64,000 nt of DNA from Serratia marcescens (GCA_015548865.1 JADMXW010000007.1:156358-220357); one strand, 5' to 3'. Shown: positions 47,643-61,291, numbered from the stretch's first letter. Made by a program: numbers and translations. Notes: generated by a model not told the origin, from the letters alone.

Positions 47643-47749
47643 GACAGAATATCAATTAACATTGTTGTCAGTAACGAGATTAAAATGATTGTGTCTATGA
47701 ATACCCTTCATGAGTTTTCTTTGAGGGGATGTGCTGAATAAGGAAATAA

Positions 47750-49704
<1,955 letters not shown>

Positions 49705-49784
49705 TTAGCGGGGGGGGGCCAACTAGGGTTTATTAGGGATACTCATTAATTGTGCCATTGTCCAAAAAAAGGAAAAATAGTGGA

Positions 49785-50375
49785 TTAGGCATGTTTTGGC
49801 ACTGTCTCTAACCAATGGAGCACCATCTCTGTGGTTCTTCTTTCCTGATCGCATTCAATAACCAGTGGTTTTTCCCAACGCGCTGTCGGAGTAAGTTTCG
49901 CAAGGATATTGATGCTGTCACCGTTGCCATAACCGCTGTGAGTAATAAAGGGGATAAGCCGTTTATCAGAAAGATGATGGGTGCTCAGAAATGTTTGTAC
50001 CACGGGTGGCACACTGGCCCCCCAGATGGGGAAGCCTAAATAGATCGTTTCATAGCGCTCGATATCAGATACGCTGTTTTTTAATGCGGGCTTTATTCCC
50101 TGTGAACGTTCATTTTTCGCCTGTTCAACGGTCTGAAAATAGTCTTGCGGGTAGGGGATAGTCGGTTCGATTTCAAATATATTGGTTTTCAGGCTACGTT
50201 GTATAACGCCCGCAATTACCCGAGTATTGCCGCTGCGTGAAAAGTACGCCACGAGAATAGGGCTATTGTTCTGAACATTTGCCGTGTAGGAAGCCGCTGA
50301 TGGCAGCGAGATATTGGCCAGCGTGAGTCCTGCCAGAGCGGTAATCACTCTTCTGCGGGTGGGGTCGTGTTCCAT
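49785..50375 (-). CDS. Exported flavodoxin (twin-arginine-like signal)
   Basis: A 196-residue flavodoxin-like protein. The N-terminus MEHDPTRRRVITALAGLTLA is a basic, arginine-rich signal of twin-arginine type with cleavage near PSAAS (about 29). The flavodoxin domain starts with the FMN phosphate loop VAYFSRSGNTRVIAGV, followed by IYLGFPIWGASVPP and FITHSGYGNGDS. Ordinary flavodoxins are cytoplasmic, so an exported one implies redox work in the periplasm. Tat export would suit a cofactor loaded before transport. It lies 88 bases after a membrane cytochrome gene and beyond it a second exported flavodoxin. Confidence 0.82.
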   Translation of the reverse strand: MEHDPTRRRVITALAGLTLANISLPSAASYTANVQNNSPILVAYFSRSGNTRVIAGVIQRSLKTNIFEIEPTIPYPQDYFQTVEQAKNERSQGIKPALKNSVSDIERYETIYLGFPIWGASVPPVVQTFLSTHHLSDKRLIPFITHSGYGNGDSINILAKLTPTARWEKPLVIECDQERRTTEMVLHWLETVPKHA

Positions 50376-50463
50376 ATTGTTCTCCTCTCTATTCTATTTT
50401 GCGCTAGCAAGCGCTTGTTGCAGCGTATATTCAACCCGAACTGCTGCATCATTTTCGTTATGT

Positions 50464-51174
50464 TTACGCAGAACCGGAGTCAGTTGACGCGGTTGCCCTC
50501 CTGGCAGGTCTGAAAATAAACAGCCAGAGTAAAAATCGAGTAACCAATGAAAATAAGATAATAATGGATAAATAACTTGCGTAAAAAATCCAGGCTGGTT
50601 CCTCGTAGTCGAAAAAGGAGAAATCAACCTGCATTAGCAAATACGAGAGATAGTCACGTTTTAGAAAAAAGTACATCCCCTGTAGAGCGATGATTGAAAA
50701 AAAACCAGGCATGATGATTTTCGCGAAAGGGGAGTTGTCAGGAATATGCATGATGCGGCAAAGAAACGTCGCCAGCATTTTCCAGTGTAATCCAATATGT
50801 ATGGACAATATGACCATTCCCCAATGTACTGCCGTCATATGCATCTTTCTTACTTCTGTTTCCGGATTGTGGAAGAGCAAGTCCGAAAATACATGACGAG
50901 AGATCATTATCCCAGAAATGATGGCCATCAAGGTAATAATCAACGTTGCAAGATTAATGGTTCTGTTAATCAACTGCATCCCGGAAGGGAGCGTTGATGG
51001 CAGCGACCATAATCGATGTTTGTTAAGATACAAATGAAAAAAAATTACCAAAGTAAAGAGAATGCCTGTCCATTCATGCAACATTTCGCTGTAAAGATGA
51101 AACCCCATAAGCAGAAGCAGCAATAAAGCCATGAGCGCATCCAGCATTACCTGAAACAGATAGATTCTTTTCAT
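50464..51174 (-). CDS. DUF4405-like membrane b-type cytochrome
   Basis: A 236-residue inner-membrane protein with about six hydrophobic segments. Histidines are placed as expected for a heme-binding bundle: FHLYSEMLHEW, FFHLYLNKH, ISRHVF and HMTAVHWGMVILSIHIGLHW. This pattern matches DUF4405 (flavinylation-associated cytochrome) proteins, which are thought to move electrons from quinol across the membrane to periplasmic flavoproteins. It is sandwiched between two exported flavodoxin genes (9 bases after one, 88 before the other), which makes it their likely electron source. The family call rests on the pattern only. Confidence 0.72.
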   Translation of the reverse strand: MKRIYLFQVMLDALMALLLLLLMGFHLYSEMLHEWTGILFTLVIFFHLYLNKHRLWSLPSTLPSGMQLINRTINLATLIITLMAIISGIMISRHVFSDLLFHNPETEVRKMHMTAVHWGMVILSIHIGLHWKMLATFLCRIMHIPDNSPFAKIIMPGFFSIIALQGMYFFLKRDYLSYLLMQVDFSFFDYEEPAWIFYASYLSIIILFSLVTRFLLWLFIFRPARRATASTDSGSA

Positions 51175-51183
51175 ATCGATTGA

Positions 51184-51840
51184 TTAATGTTGTGGGTGCA
51201 CTTGCTTAACCCATTGCTGAACTTGTTGCGGGATATCTGGGCCGGAAATATCATTACGAGATATTGACAGTGCGCGAGTGATTAATTTTGCCTGTGGCTG
51301 TAAACGTGTGATTTCTCGTATGGAATCCGCTAATCGGCTGCCACCATGCGTCGTGAAAGGGATAACATTTTTTCCGGAAAAATCATTTTGCTCAAAGAGC
51401 GCATATATCACCATCGGCATGGTATACCACCAGATAGGATAACCAATATAAATTGTGTCGTAATTGCTAAGGTCAGGGAGTGCCGCTTTTAGGTTGGGTC
51501 TGGCTTTTAATTGCTGTTCCTTTTCTGCAACACGCAGAAGCGCGTCATGCTGGCGAGGGTAAGGTTTCGCTGTTTCAATGCGAAACAGATCTCCCTGTGT
51601 TTGCTTTTGGATGAGTTGAGCAATGTATTGGGTACTGCCTGTCTCTGGCGTCTGTTTCTGTAATACGCTGGCACCTGAAAAACCGTCCACGGCATCAGGT
51701 TTCATTTCCTCTGGTTGAGAGAAATAGACAATCAGTGTGCGGGACGACAGGGGCATATCTTCTGATGCGAAAGCTTTCTGTGCCATAAACCCCATAATTA
51801 TTATGGTAAGAACGCTGCTAATGGCTGTTATTGTTCTCAC
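51184..51840 (-). CDS. Exported flavodoxin (Sec-type signal)
   Basis: A 218-residue flavodoxin with a hydrophobic signal peptide (about 5-25, cut near AFASE). The domain begins LIVYFSQPEE, has a long insertion with SGASVLQKQTPETGSTQYIA carrying the phosphate-loop end, then IYIGYPIWWYTMPM and PFTTHGGSRLADS. This arrangement is typical of the Flavodoxin_4-type family. It is the first gene after the two-component system and lies just downstream of a 32-bp motif also found upstream of the exported aldo/keto reductase, so it is probably a target of that system. Confidence 0.85.
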   Translation of the reverse strand: MRTITAISSVLTIIIMGFMAQKAFASEDMPLSSRTLIVYFSQPEEMKPDAVDGFSGASVLQKQTPETGSTQYIAQLIQKQTQGDLFRIETAKPYPRQHDALLRVAEKEQQLKARPNLKAALPDLSNYDTIYIGYPIWWYTMPMVIYALFEQNDFSGKNVIPFTTHGGSRLADSIREITRLQPQAKLITRALSISRNDISGPDIPQQVQQWVKQVHPQH

Positions 51841-51907
51841 TGCGGTTATTCCCTCAATCAGTCAATGGTGGGTGCTTAATCGTCATTCTGACGTAAAGAG
51901 CCTGTCC

Positions 51908-51939
51908 TCAGGCTGACGATCCTCTGACAATGTTGTCAG
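51908..51939 (-). promoter_or_regulatory. Composite 32-bp motif A, probable response-regulator site
   Basis: On the plus strand: TCAGGCTGACG, five bases, CTGACAATGTTGTCAG. Motif B at 55353 has the same two blocks at the same spacing (10/11 and 15/16 identical). It lies in the last codons of the sensor kinase gene and 67 bases before the exported flavodoxin. GTCAG on the leftward strand recurs at an 11-base step, as in OmpR/PhoB-type sites. Confidence 0.7.
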
Positions 51940-53377
51940 CTGGCTCAGGCAATGAAATTCCCTGACTGATATCTGAAATCAGTCTCTTGCTTCGGTTAAT
52001 ATCAGGCGGTATGGCAAAGGTCAGTCCAAACGTGTTGATGCCGTTCTCGCTGTGAGCAAAGACATCCCCGCGGTGCATGATCGCGACGGCGCGTACGATC
52101 GATAATCCCAGCCCGTGATGGGTATCGCTCTTGGCACGAGAGGAGTCGACCCGATAAAAACGTTCAAAGAGCCTGTTTAAATGCCCCGGTTCGATGGGAT
52201 CGCCTGGGTTTGAGACCGCAACGCAGGCATGATTATTTTTTTCGCTCAACCTTATGGTAATCGTGCTTTTGAGTGGTGAATGTCTTGCGCTATTTTCCAG
52301 TAAATTGGCGAGAGAGCGGTGGAATAACCGCCGGTCAATGCGGGCTATCACATCCCCCTCGACGTTCAGTGAAAGCTGTTTTTCTGCAAATGAGGGTTCG
52401 ACATATTCTGCCGTTTTAAGCGTTTCTTCGCGTAGCGAGACCTGCATCAGTTGAGATGCATGTTCACCCGCGTGCGCATGGGACAGGAAAAGCATGTCGT
52501 TAACGATGGATGCCATGCGCTCAAGTTCTTCGAGATTTGAACCCAGTAACTCTTCCAGTTCATCATGCGAACGTCGGCGTGATAGCCCTAATTGCGTTTG
52601 ACCAATCAGGTTCGTGAGCGGTGTGCGAAGTTCATGAGCGACATCAGCATTAAAACTTTCGAGCTGTCGCCAGGCTATCTCCTGACGCTCCAGTACACCG
52701 TTAAATGATGATGCCAGTTGTTGTAATTCTTCGGGTAATGAGATGGTATCCAGCCGCTGACCATGATCTCCCGGTGCGAGATGTTTAGCCTGTTTACTGA
52801 GTTTCCCCACCGGACGCAGACCGATTCTTGAAACCATATATCCAATCAATGCCACGATAAGGACACCCAGTGCAGCAATAATAAGCAGTGTGTGCGTGAA
52901 CGCGTCCAGCGTGCCCATATAGGGTGTGGAGTCGATGGCAACGACATAGCGCACTTCCGGCCTTTCACCGTTGGCAGGGAGCGTTTTTACCAACAGGAAG
53001 AGTGAACATGCACCTTGCGCTGCTCCGGGCATCTTGTTAAAGCCTTCTTGCAAAGAAGACCACTGAACCCCCAAGGGCGGAGCCCCTCCCATACTAAAAC
53101 GTGGATTATCGCTCACTATCCAGTAGCGAACGCGTTCGCCTTCAGAATTGGCTAAGACGGTGAACTTATTCGCCAGCGCAGACCAGCCATCCGCGGAGGC
53201 ACGTGCTGAGATCCACGGGCTCATCAATGATTCCCGAAATAACAGCTCGTTGTGCATCTGTTTTTGCAGCGAGTCGTGCAATGAACTTCTTAGCAAAATA
53301 CCGATAACGGAGACAATCAGAAATGCAGATAATGCAAACATCAGCGCCAAATGAAGTGAGATGGAGCGTTTAAGCAT
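51908..53377 (-). CDS. Sensor histidine kinase, heavy-metal/CusS-like family
   Basis: A 489-residue membrane kinase with two membrane helices (about 8-30 and 160-182) enclosing a periplasmic domain of about 130 residues, then HAMP, an H-box (FNADVAHELRTPLTNLIGQ), N-box (NLLENSARHS) and G-box (HHGLGLSIVRA). The overall design is that of CusS/YedV-type sensors of copper or periplasmic oxidative stress; no obvious metal-binding cluster stands out in the sensor domain. AAAGGGG upstream supports the start MLKRSISL. It follows its response regulator by 15 bases. Its 3' end contains motif A. Confidence 0.9.
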   Translation of the reverse strand: MLKRSISLHLALMFALSAFLIVSVIGILLRSSLHDSLQKQMHNELLFRESLMSPWISARASADGWSALANKFTVLANSEGERVRYWIVSDNPRFSMGGAPPLGVQWSSLQEGFNKMPGAAQGACSLFLLVKTLPANGERPEVRYVVAIDSTPYMGTLDAFTHTLLIIAALGVLIVALIGYMVSRIGLRPVGKLSKQAKHLAPGDHGQRLDTISLPEELQQLASSFNGVLERQEIAWRQLESFNADVAHELRTPLTNLIGQTQLGLSRRRSHDELEELLGSNLEELERMASIVNDMLFLSHAHAGEHASQLMQVSLREETLKTAEYVEPSFAEKQLSLNVEGDVIARIDRRLFHRSLANLLENSARHSPLKSTITIRLSEKNNHACVAVSNPGDPIEPGHLNRLFERFYRVDSSRAKSDTHHGLGLSIVRAVAIMHRGDVFAHSENGINTFGLTFAIPPDINRSKRLISDISQGISLPEPADNIVRGSSA

Positions 53378-53392
53378 GCTTACCCCTTTCAT

Positions 53393-54073
53393 TTACTCGA
53401 CCCTGACTTCGAGTACGTATCCCATACCGCGTACGGTATGCAGCAATTTAACGTTGAATGGGGCATCAACCTTGGCCCGCAGGCGTTTAATGGCAACCTC
53501 AACCACGTTGGCGTCGCTGTCAAAATTCATGTCCCACACTTGCTCGGCGATCATCATCTTTGACAGAATTTCCCCCTGATGGCGTGCCAGCAGGCTTAAT
53601 AAAGAAAACTCTTTTGCCGTCAATTCCAGTCGCGCTCCGGCACGAAATACCCGACGTGCCAGCAGATCAAGATGCAGATCGTGAATTTGCAACTGCGTGA
53701 TATCAGCGCCATCCGTTGAACGGCGACGCACAAGCGCCTGAATGCGCGCCACCAATTCAATGAGCGAGAAAGGTTTGGGGAGGTAGTCATCAGCGCCAAG
53801 CCGAAGTCCTTTGACCCGCTCGTCGACCGATCCCCGTGCAGACAACATCAACACGGGCGTCTGTTTACTGGCTCGTAGGCCTTCCAGAACCCGATAACCA
53901 TCCATTCCTGGCAGCATCACATCGAGGATTATCGCGTCGTAGTCAAATTCCAGCGCGTAATGCAGGCCTTCGCTTCCATCCGCAGAAACATCTACCGTAA
54001 ACCCGGACTCACCCAGTGCACGATTGAGATAGGTTGATGTTTTTTCTTCATCCTCGACTAATAACAGGCGCAT
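53393..54073 (-). CDS. OmpR-family response regulator, CusR-like
   Basis: A 226-residue regulator: receiver domain with acidic residues in [13 protein letters not shown], phospho-accepting Asp in [13 protein letters not shown] and Lys in [13 protein letters not shown]; then a winged-helix DNA-binding domain ending [14 protein letters not shown]. The N-terminal [19 protein letters not shown] is typical of the CusR/CopR/HprR group. It is co-transcribed with the kinase. Tandem half-sites with 11-base spacing in motifs A and B are what such a protein would bind. Confidence 0.93.
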   Translation of the reverse strand: MRLLLVEDEEKTSTYLNRALGESGFTVDVSADGSEGLHYALEFDYDAIILDVMLPGMDGYRVLEGLRASKQTPVLMLSARGSVDERVKGLRLGADDYLPKPFSLIELVARIQALVRRRSTDGADITQLQIHDLHLDLLARRVFRAGARLELTAKEFSLLSLLARHQGEILSKMMIAEQVWDMNFDSDANVVEVAIKRLRAKVDAPFNVKLLHTVRGMGYVLEVRVE

Positions 54074-54088
54074 AACGTGATTCCCTCA

Positions 54089-55291
<1,203 letters not shown>

Positions 55292-55352
55292 TCAGCAGAT
55301 TGAACATAAATGTCATTTGACTTGGGCCCATTTTGCGCCTTGCATGCCGACA

Positions 55353-55384
55353 TCAAGCTGACGGTTGCCTGACAATGCTGTCAG
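55353..55384. promoter_or_regulatory. Composite 32-bp motif B, probable response-regulator site
   Basis: TCAAGCTGACG, five bases, CTGACAATGCTGTCAG, matching motif A at 51908. It is 76 bases before the exported aldo/keto reductase and 143 before the divergent hydrolase. Further CTGACA half-sites occur at 55412 and 55444. Confidence 0.72.
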
Positions 55385-55527
55385 AAACCATTACCGGCTA
55401 ATCATCTGTTTTCTGACAAAAATGTTATTCACCGGTCACGATGCTGACAGTCCTCTCTCCCTAATCTGAGCCTGCCTATTTGATATCGCGGCCTGCATGG
55501 ACAGGTCGTCACGCATCGGGAGACACC

Positions 55528-56577
55528 ATGAAAATCACGCTATTCAGTGCAGCGCTGCTTGCGGCAATGGCTGGAATCACCTCAGTAAATGCTGCTGATT
55601 ACAAAAAGAATCCATTTACCCTCGTCTACGACGGTGCCATCACCGAGAATGCCAAAGATCAGGTCAACCTCCATCCGGTGAAATACGATCTTCATGGCAT
55701 TCAGATTGCTGCGAATGTCTATACGCCAGCCAACTATGATCCAGCGAAAAAATACCCAGCGGTTGTTGTTGCCCATCCTAATGGCGGTGTAAAAGAGCAG
55801 GTCGCAGGGTTGTATGCTCAGCGACTGGCTGAGCATGGATACATCACTATTACTGCTGATGCGGCCTATCAAGGCGCCAGTGGTGGCATGCCCCGCAATG
55901 TTGATAAGCCAACCAACCGTATTGAGGATATTCACGGTATGGCGGACTACATCAGCCAGTACCCAGGTGTTGATACTGCTCGCATTGGCCTGCTGGGTAT
56001 CTGTGGCGGCGGTGGTTATTCATTAAAAGCCGCTCAGACGGATAAACGTTTTAAGGCGCTGGCGACACTGAGCATGTTTGATTCCGGGCTTGTTCGCCGC
56101 AATGGTTATCAGGACTCGCAGATTTCCACCCTTCAGGTACGTCTGAAACAGGCAAGCGATGCACGTGCCAAAGAAGTCACGACCGGTGAAGTCAGTTATT
56201 CTGGTGATGCCAACCTGACAGATGAACAAATCGCGAAACTCCCCTACGATCTGTACCGCCAGGGCTACGAGTATTACTGGAAAACACATGCACACCCGAA
56301 CTCAACGTTCCGCTATACCACCAGCAGCCTGCTTGATTTGATGAGTTTTGATGCGCAAAGCAATATGGATCTCATCAACCAGCCGCTGTTAATGATGGCG
56401 GGGACTAAAGCTGATTCGCTCTACATGACCGAAAGTGCGTTCAAAAAGGCCACCGGCACGCAGAATAAAGAACTGTTCCTGATCGAGGGAGCAACGCATA
56501 TCGATACTTACTGGGTACCTCGCTACGTTGAGCAAGCGATGAGTAAGTTAGACGCCTTCTTCGATAAGCATATTTGA
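55528..56577 (+). CDS. Exported Cys-type alpha/beta hydrolase, YcjY/dienelactone-hydrolase-like
   Basis: A 349-residue protein with a clear signal peptide (MKITLFSAALLAAMAGITSVNAADY, cut after NA). The alpha/beta-hydrolase nucleophile elbow is LLGICGGGGYS, with cysteine in place of serine as in dienelactone hydrolases and E. coli YcjY. The acid is probably the Asp in AGTKADSLY and the His is in EGATHIDTYW. PNGGVKEQVAGLYAQRLAEHG and YQGASGG are also YcjY-like. It would hydrolyse esters or lactones in the periplasm. GGGAG upstream supports the start. It is divergent from the exported reductase and shares motif B. Confidence 0.85.
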   Translation: MKITLFSAALLAAMAGITSVNAADYKKNPFTLVYDGAITENAKDQVNLHPVKYDLHGIQIAANVYTPANYDPAKKYPAVVVAHPNGGVKEQVAGLYAQRLAEHGYITITADAAYQGASGGMPRNVDKPTNRIEDIHGMADYISQYPGVDTARIGLLGICGGGGYSLKAAQTDKRFKALATLSMFDSGLVRRNGYQDSQISTLQVRLKQASDARAKEVTTGEVSYSGDANLTDEQIAKLPYDLYRQGYEYYWKTHAHPNSTFRYTTSSLLDLMSFDAQSNMDLINQPLLMMAGTKADSLYMTESAFKKATGTQNKELFLIEGATHIDTYWVPRYVEQAMSKLDAFFDKHI

Positions 56578-56595
56578 GCCGTTCTGTCGATATCC

Positions 56596-56618
56596 CGGCC
56601 AGCCCGTGAGGTTGGCCG
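56596..56618 (+). terminator. Possible hairpin after the hydrolase gene
   Basis: CGGCCA and TGGCCG form a 6-bp GC-rich stem with an 11-base loop, 18 bases past the stop. No T-run follows. Confidence 0.3.
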
Positions 56619-56769
56619 CCAAATGCCTTCATTGCAAACGCACTTCTTGCCGTAACGTCACCGCGATCCATTAACGTGCAGCGCCCAGATTAGCGAAGTT
56701 GGGGTGAAAGATAATTACGTCCATTAAATAGGCGCTATGAATGAAATTCATAGACCCAGAGTTTCGTAA

Positions 56770-56792
56770 ATTTTTATATTTTTTTTATACCC
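56770..56792 (+). promoter_or_regulatory. kdp: KdpE-type T-rich binding site
   Basis: A run TTTTTATATTTTTTTTATA then CCC closely resembles the T-rich KdpE site upstream of E. coli kdpFABC. It lies about 80 bases before kdpF. Confidence 0.65.
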
Positions 56793-56805
56793 ACCCACTG
56801 ACCTT

Positions 56806-56834
56806 TTTACAAAATTTTTGCATCGAGTTATCTA
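56806..56834 (+). promoter_or_regulatory. kdp: Candidate kdp promoter
   Basis: TTTACA (56806-56811) and TATCTA (56829-56834) with a 17-base spacer, just downstream of the KdpE-type site and 39 bases before kdpF. Placement suits activation by KdpE at low potassium. Confidence 0.5.
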
Positions 56835-56873
56835 CACTCGGCTTCAGTTAAATAGTCTGACTGGGGGTGGAGT

Positions 56874-56963
56874 GTGAGTACAGGCGTAATAATCGGCATC
56901 GTGCTGGTTTTCCTGCTACTGGGCTATCTGATTTATGCCTTGATTAACGCGGAGGCTTTCTGA
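56874..56963 (+). CDS. kdpF: KdpF, small stabilising subunit of the potassium pump
   Basis: A 29-residue single-helix membrane peptide, too short for routine detection: it starts at GTG ([20 protein letters not shown]) and ends NAEAF. GGGGGTGGAG lies just upstream. Its TGA overlaps the kdpA ATG by one base. KdpF stabilises the KdpABC complex. Length and position equal E. coli kdpF. Confidence 0.9.
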   Translation: MSTGVIIGIVLVFLLLGYLIYALINAEAF

Positions 56964-58642
56964 TGGCTGCGTCAGGGTTTTTACTGTTAGCCAGTTTTCT
57001 GGTTGTTTTAATGGTGTTGGCAAAACCGATGGGATCACTGCTTGCCCGATTGATTGACGGAGAAGCGCTGCCCGGCGTTGGTTGCCTCGAAACAGGGCTG
57101 TGGCGTTTGGCGGGTATTGATAACGATGAAATGGACTGGAAACGTTATCTGACAGCCATTTTGCTGTTCAACGCCCTTGGCATTATCGTGTTGTTTAACA
57201 TCCTGATGTTCCAAAACATATTGCCACTTAATCCACAGCGGATGCCGGGATTGTCTTGGGATCTGGCCTTAAACACCTCGGTGAGTTTCGTTACCAACAC
57301 CAACTGGCAGGCCTATTCAGGTGAAAGCACCATGAGCTATTTCAGCCAGATGGCTGGATTGGCTGTGCAGAACTTTCTCTCTGCCGCCACGGGTATGGCC
57401 GTCGTGTTTGCTCTGACGCGTGCGTTTGCTCGTCACTCAATGAACACCCTCGGCAACGCTTGGCAGGATTTGACGCGTATCACATTGTATGTTTTGTTGC
57501 CGGTTTCATTGATTTTCGCACTGTTCCTGATTCAGCAGGGGGCGATTCAGAGCTTTGCTGACTATCAGAGCTACACCAGTCTGGAGGGGGTAAAACAGAT
57601 CATCCCGATGGGGCCAGTGGCGTCTCAGGAAGCGATCAAAATGTTAGGCACTAACGGCGGCGGTTTTTTCAACGCTAACTCTTCACATCCCTTTGAAAAT
57701 CCGACAGCGCTGAGCAACTTTGTGCAGATGGTGTCGATTTTTCTGATCCCAGCGGGGCTGTGCTTTGCCTTTGGTAAAGTCGTGGGGGATACCCGCCAGG
57801 GACATGCCATTTTGTGGGCGATGACAATTATTTTCGTGATTAGCGTTGCCGTGGTGATGTGGGCGGAAACCCAGGGTAACCCTCACCTCAGTGCGCTGGG
57901 CGCAACCAGTAACATCAATATGGAAGGTAAAGAGTCACGCTTCGGCATCCTTGCAAGCAGTTTATTTGCGGTGGTGACGACGGCGGCGTCCTGTGGTGCG
58001 GTCAATGCGATGCATGACTCCTTCACGGCGCTAGGCGGTATGGTGCCAATGTGGCTGATGCAGATCGGTGAAGTGGTGTTCGGCGGTGTGGGCTCGGGTC
58101 TTTACGGCATGCTGTTGTTCGTGTTGCTGGCCGTGTTTATCGCCGGGTTGATGATTGGCCGTACTCCGGAATACCTTGGCAAAAAGATCGATGTGCGTGA
58201 GATGAAAATGACAGCGCTCGCCATCCTCGTCACACCCGCTCTGGTATTGCTCGGCACGGCGCTGGCCATGATGACCGACGCCGGACGTGCCGGCATGCTT
58301 AACCCCGGTACTCATGGATTTAGCGAAGTGCTCTACGCCGTTTCGTCTGCAGCAAATAATAACGGTAGCGCCTTTGCTGGTTTAAGTGCCAACACACCGT
58401 TCTGGAACTGTTTGCAGGCATTCTGCATGTTCGTTGGTCGCTTTGGGGTAATTATTCCGGTTATTGCTATCGCAGGATCGCTGGTCACCAAGAAAATCCA
58501 GCCCGCCAGTACCGGTACGCTACCAACCCATGGTGCACTGTTTATCGGTCTGCTGATCGGCACCGTGGCGTTAGTGGGTGCTTTGACCTTTATCCCCGCC
58601 CTGGCATTAGGCCCAGTTGCGGAATACCTGTCATTACTTTGA
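56963..58642 (+). CDS. kdpA: Potassium-binding channel subunit KdpA
   Basis: A 559-residue inner-membrane protein related to potassium channels, with about ten membrane segments and four selectivity-filter-like regions, for example [38 protein letters not shown] and [13 protein letters not shown]. It selects K+ in the high-affinity KdpFABC pump. Length equals the family norm. Confidence 0.97.
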   Translation: MAASGFLLLASFLVVLMVLAKPMGSLLARLIDGEALPGVGCLETGLWRLAGIDNDEMDWKRYLTAILLFNALGIIVLFNILMFQNILPLNPQRMPGLSWDLALNTSVSFVTNTNWQAYSGESTMSYFSQMAGLAVQNFLSAATGMAVVFALTRAFARHSMNTLGNAWQDLTRITLYVLLPVSLIFALFLIQQGAIQSFADYQSYTSLEGVKQIIPMGPVASQEAIKMLGTNGGGFFNANSSHPFENPTALSNFVQMVSIFLIPAGLCFAFGKVVGDTRQGHAILWAMTIIFVISVAVVMWAETQGNPHLSALGATSNINMEGKESRFGILASSLFAVVTTAASCGAVNAMHDSFTALGGMVPMWLMQIGEVVFGGVGSGLYGMLLFVLLAVFIAGLMIGRTPEYLGKKIDVREMKMTALAILVTPALVLLGTALAMMTDAGRAGMLNPGTHGFSEVLYAVSSAANNNGSAFAGLSANTPFWNCLQAFCMFVGRFGVIIPVIAIAGSLVTKKIQPASTGTLPTHGALFIGLLIGTVALVGALTFIPALALGPVAEYLSLL

Positions 58643-58662
58643 GTTATGCGGAGACGCGCTTT

Positions 58663-60705
58663 ATGAGTCGCAAGCAACTGTCCCTGCTCGAACCCACGCT
58701 GGTCCGTCAGGCGTTAAAAGATTCCATTAGTAAACTGAGCCCGCATATTCAGTGGCGCAACCCGGTTATGTTTATTGTCTGGATAGGCAGCATGTTAACT
58801 ACCGCGCTCGCCATTGCCATGGCGACTGGACATATTGACGGCAGCGCATGGTTTACCGGCGCAGTCAGTCTGTGGTTATGGATAACGGTACTGTTTGCCA
58901 ACTTTGCCGAAGCTCTGGCTGAAGGGCGAAGCAAAGCACAGGCCAACAGTCTGCGCGGTGTGAAGAAAACAGTATTCGCACGCAAATTGCGTGCGCCTCA
59001 ACACGATGCTCAGGTGGACCATATACCGGCTTCCGATCTGCGCAAAGGTGATGTGGTGCTGGTGGAGGCCGGTGACATCATTCCCTGTGATGGTGAAGTC
59101 ATTGAAGGGGGGGCATCCGTCGATGAGAGTGCCATTACCGGTGAGTCTGCCCCCGTTATTCGCGAGTCCGGTGGTGATTTTGCCTCTGTGACTGGGGGGA
59201 CTCGTATTCTGTCCGACTGGCTGGTGATCCAGTGCAGCGTGAATCCGGGCGAGACCTTTCTTGATCGCATGATTGCAATGGTGGAAGGCGCGCAGCGCCG
59301 TAAAACGCCTAACGAGATTGCACTGACTATTCTCTTGGTGGCATTGACCATTGTTTTCCTGTTGGCGACAGCCACGCTCTGGCCGTTTTCGGTGTACGGT
59401 GGCGCGGCCGTAAGTGTGACCGTCCTCGTGGCCTTGTTGGTTTGTTTAATTCCAACCACCATTGGCGGTCTGTTATCGGCAATTGGTGTGGCCGGAATGA
59501 GCCGCATGCTCGGTGCTAACGTTATCGCCACCAGCGGACGTGCAGTGGAAGCTGCTGGTGACGTTGACGTGTTGTTGCTGGATAAAACCGGGACCATCAC
59601 CCTTGGCAATCGTCAGGCATCAGCCTTCCTGCCTGCATCTGGCGTTGATGAGAACGTGCTTGCGGATGCTGCACAACTCTCCTCGCTGGCGGATGAAACA
59701 CCGGAAGGTCGCAGCATCGTGGTGTTGGCTAAACAGCGTTTCAACCTGCGTGAAAGAGATGTGCAGAACGCGACCTTTGTGCCGTTTACTGCCCAAACCC
59801 GTATGAGTGGCATCAACACTGGGGAACGAATGATCCGTAAGGGGTCGGTGGATGCGATCCGCCGCCATGTAGAAGCCAACGGGGGCCACTTTCCCATAGA
59901 TGTAGATACGCTGGTGGAAAAAGTTGCTCGTCAAGGGGCAACCCCTCTCGTGGTGGCAGAGGGTGCCAAAGTCCTTGGGGTGATAGCCCTGAAAGATATC
60001 GTGAAGGGTGGGATCAAAGAGCGTTTTGCACAATTGCGCAAAATGGGTATTAAGACAGTGATGATCACCGGCGACAATCGCTTAACTGCCGCGGCTATCG
60101 CGGCTGAAGCGGGGGTGGATGATTTTCTCGCGGAGGCCACGCCGGAAGCCAAACTGGCTTTAATTCGCCAGTATCAGGCGGAAGGACGTCTTGTCGCGAT
60201 GACGGGCGATGGAACCAACGATGCCCCGGCACTGGCACAGGCTGATGTGGCGGTTGCCATGAACTCTGGTACCCAGGCGGCGAAAGAAGCGGGCAATATG
60301 GTGGATTTGGATTCCAACCCCACCAAGCTCATTGAAGTTGTGCACATCGGTAAACAGATGCTGATGACTCGTGGTTCGTTAACGACATTCAGTATTGCCA
60401 ACGATGTGGCAAAGTATTTTGCCATTATCCCGGCTGCGTTTGCGGCAACCTATCCTCAACTGAATGCGCTCAACGTGATGCATTTGCACTCGCCTGCCTC
60501 AGCTATTCTGAGTGCAGTTATCTTTAACGCGCTGATCATTGTCTTCCTGATCCCGCTGGCGTTGAAAGGGGTGAGTTACAAACCGTTGACTGCCTCTGCC
60601 ATGTTGCGCCGTAATCTGTGGATATACGGCTTGGGTGGGCTGATTGTGCCATTTATTGGCATCAAAGTGATAGACCTGCTGTTAACGCTGTTTGGTCTGG
60701 TTTGA
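58663..60705 (+). CDS. kdpB: P-type ATPase subunit KdpB
   Basis: A 680-residue P-type ATPase: actuator loop AITGESAPV, phosphorylated Asp in [12 protein letters not shown] (about residue 306), nucleotide-domain FTAQTRMSG, and hinge [17 protein letters not shown]. It drives potassium import by KdpA. I start at [10 protein letters not shown] with GGAG upstream; an earlier in-frame codon overlaps kdpA. Confidence 0.97.
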   Translation: MSRKQLSLLEPTLVRQALKDSISKLSPHIQWRNPVMFIVWIGSMLTTALAIAMATGHIDGSAWFTGAVSLWLWITVLFANFAEALAEGRSKAQANSLRGVKKTVFARKLRAPQHDAQVDHIPASDLRKGDVVLVEAGDIIPCDGEVIEGGASVDESAITGESAPVIRESGGDFASVTGGTRILSDWLVIQCSVNPGETFLDRMIAMVEGAQRRKTPNEIALTILLVALTIVFLLATATLWPFSVYGGAAVSVTVLVALLVCLIPTTIGGLLSAIGVAGMSRMLGANVIATSGRAVEAAGDVDVLLLDKTGTITLGNRQASAFLPASGVDENVLADAAQLSSLADETPEGRSIVVLAKQRFNLRERDVQNATFVPFTAQTRMSGINTGERMIRKGSVDAIRRHVEANGGHFPIDVDTLVEKVARQGATPLVVAEGAKVLGVIALKDIVKGGIKERFAQLRKMGIKTVMITGDNRLTAAAIAAEAGVDDFLAEATPEAKLALIRQYQAEGRLVAMTGDGTNDAPALAQADVAVAMNSGTQAAKEAGNMVDLDSNPTKLIEVVHIGKQMLMTRGSLTTFSIANDVAKYFAIIPAAFAATYPQLNALNVMHLHSPASAILSAVIFNALIIVFLIPLALKGVSYKPLTASAMLRRNLWIYGLGGLIVPFIGIKVIDLLLTLFGLV

Positions 60706-60715
60706 GGATATTATT

Positions 60716-61291
60716 ATGACACAGTTACGCTCGGCAATTGTGATGCTGACTATATTGATGCTTATCACAGGTGGCTTTTATCCCTTAGTGACTACCGTGC
60801 TCGGCCAGTGGTTGTTTCCCTATCAGGCTAATGGTTCCCTGATTGAGCAAAACGGCGAAGTACGAGGTTCTGCGTTGCTTGGCCAACATTTTACCCAACC
60901 GCAGTATTTCCAGGGTCGTCCTTCGGCCACCGGAGAAACGCCTTATAACCCAATGGCAACCAGCGGCAGCAACCTGGCAGGGAGTAATCCTGAGTTGGAT
61001 AAAGCGATTAAAGCGCGGGTTGAGGCGTTACGCACAGCGAATCCGCACGCGGATCGCGCTGTTCCCGTTGATTTGGTGACTGCCTCGTCCAGCGGGCTGG
61101 ATAACGGTATCTCTCTGGATGCTGCACAATGGCAGTTGCCACGCGTGGCGCAAGCTCGCGGCATGACCGTCGAGGAAGTTCAGCGTGTAGTAGAAGAAAA
61201 CACGGTAACACCAATGGTGAACTTCATGGGTCAACCTTACGTGAATGTGACCCAATTAAACCTGGATCTGGATACGTTACAGAACAAATAA
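60716..61291 (+). CDS. kdpC: KdpC subunit of the potassium pump
   Basis: A 191-residue periplasmic-facing subunit anchored by one N-terminal helix ([19 protein letters not shown]). The typical [21 protein letters not shown] and [19 protein letters not shown] segments are present. KdpC increases the pump's affinity for ATP. GAGG upstream supports the ATG at 60716. Confidence 0.96.
   Translation: MTQLRSAIVMLTILMLITGGFYPLVTTVLGQWLFPYQANGSLIEQNGEVRGSALLGQHFTQPQYFQGRPSATGETPYNPMATSGSNLAGSNPELDKAIKARVEALRTANPHADRAVPVDLVTASSSGLDNGISLDAAQWQLPRVAQARGMTVEEVQRVVEENTVTPMVNFMGQPYVNVTQLNLDLDTLQNK

Noticed and set aside
47663-47678. Third copy of the CTGACAATG-TGTCAG box before the LysR gene
   Set aside because: Only about 12 of 16 bases match and the second block is missing.
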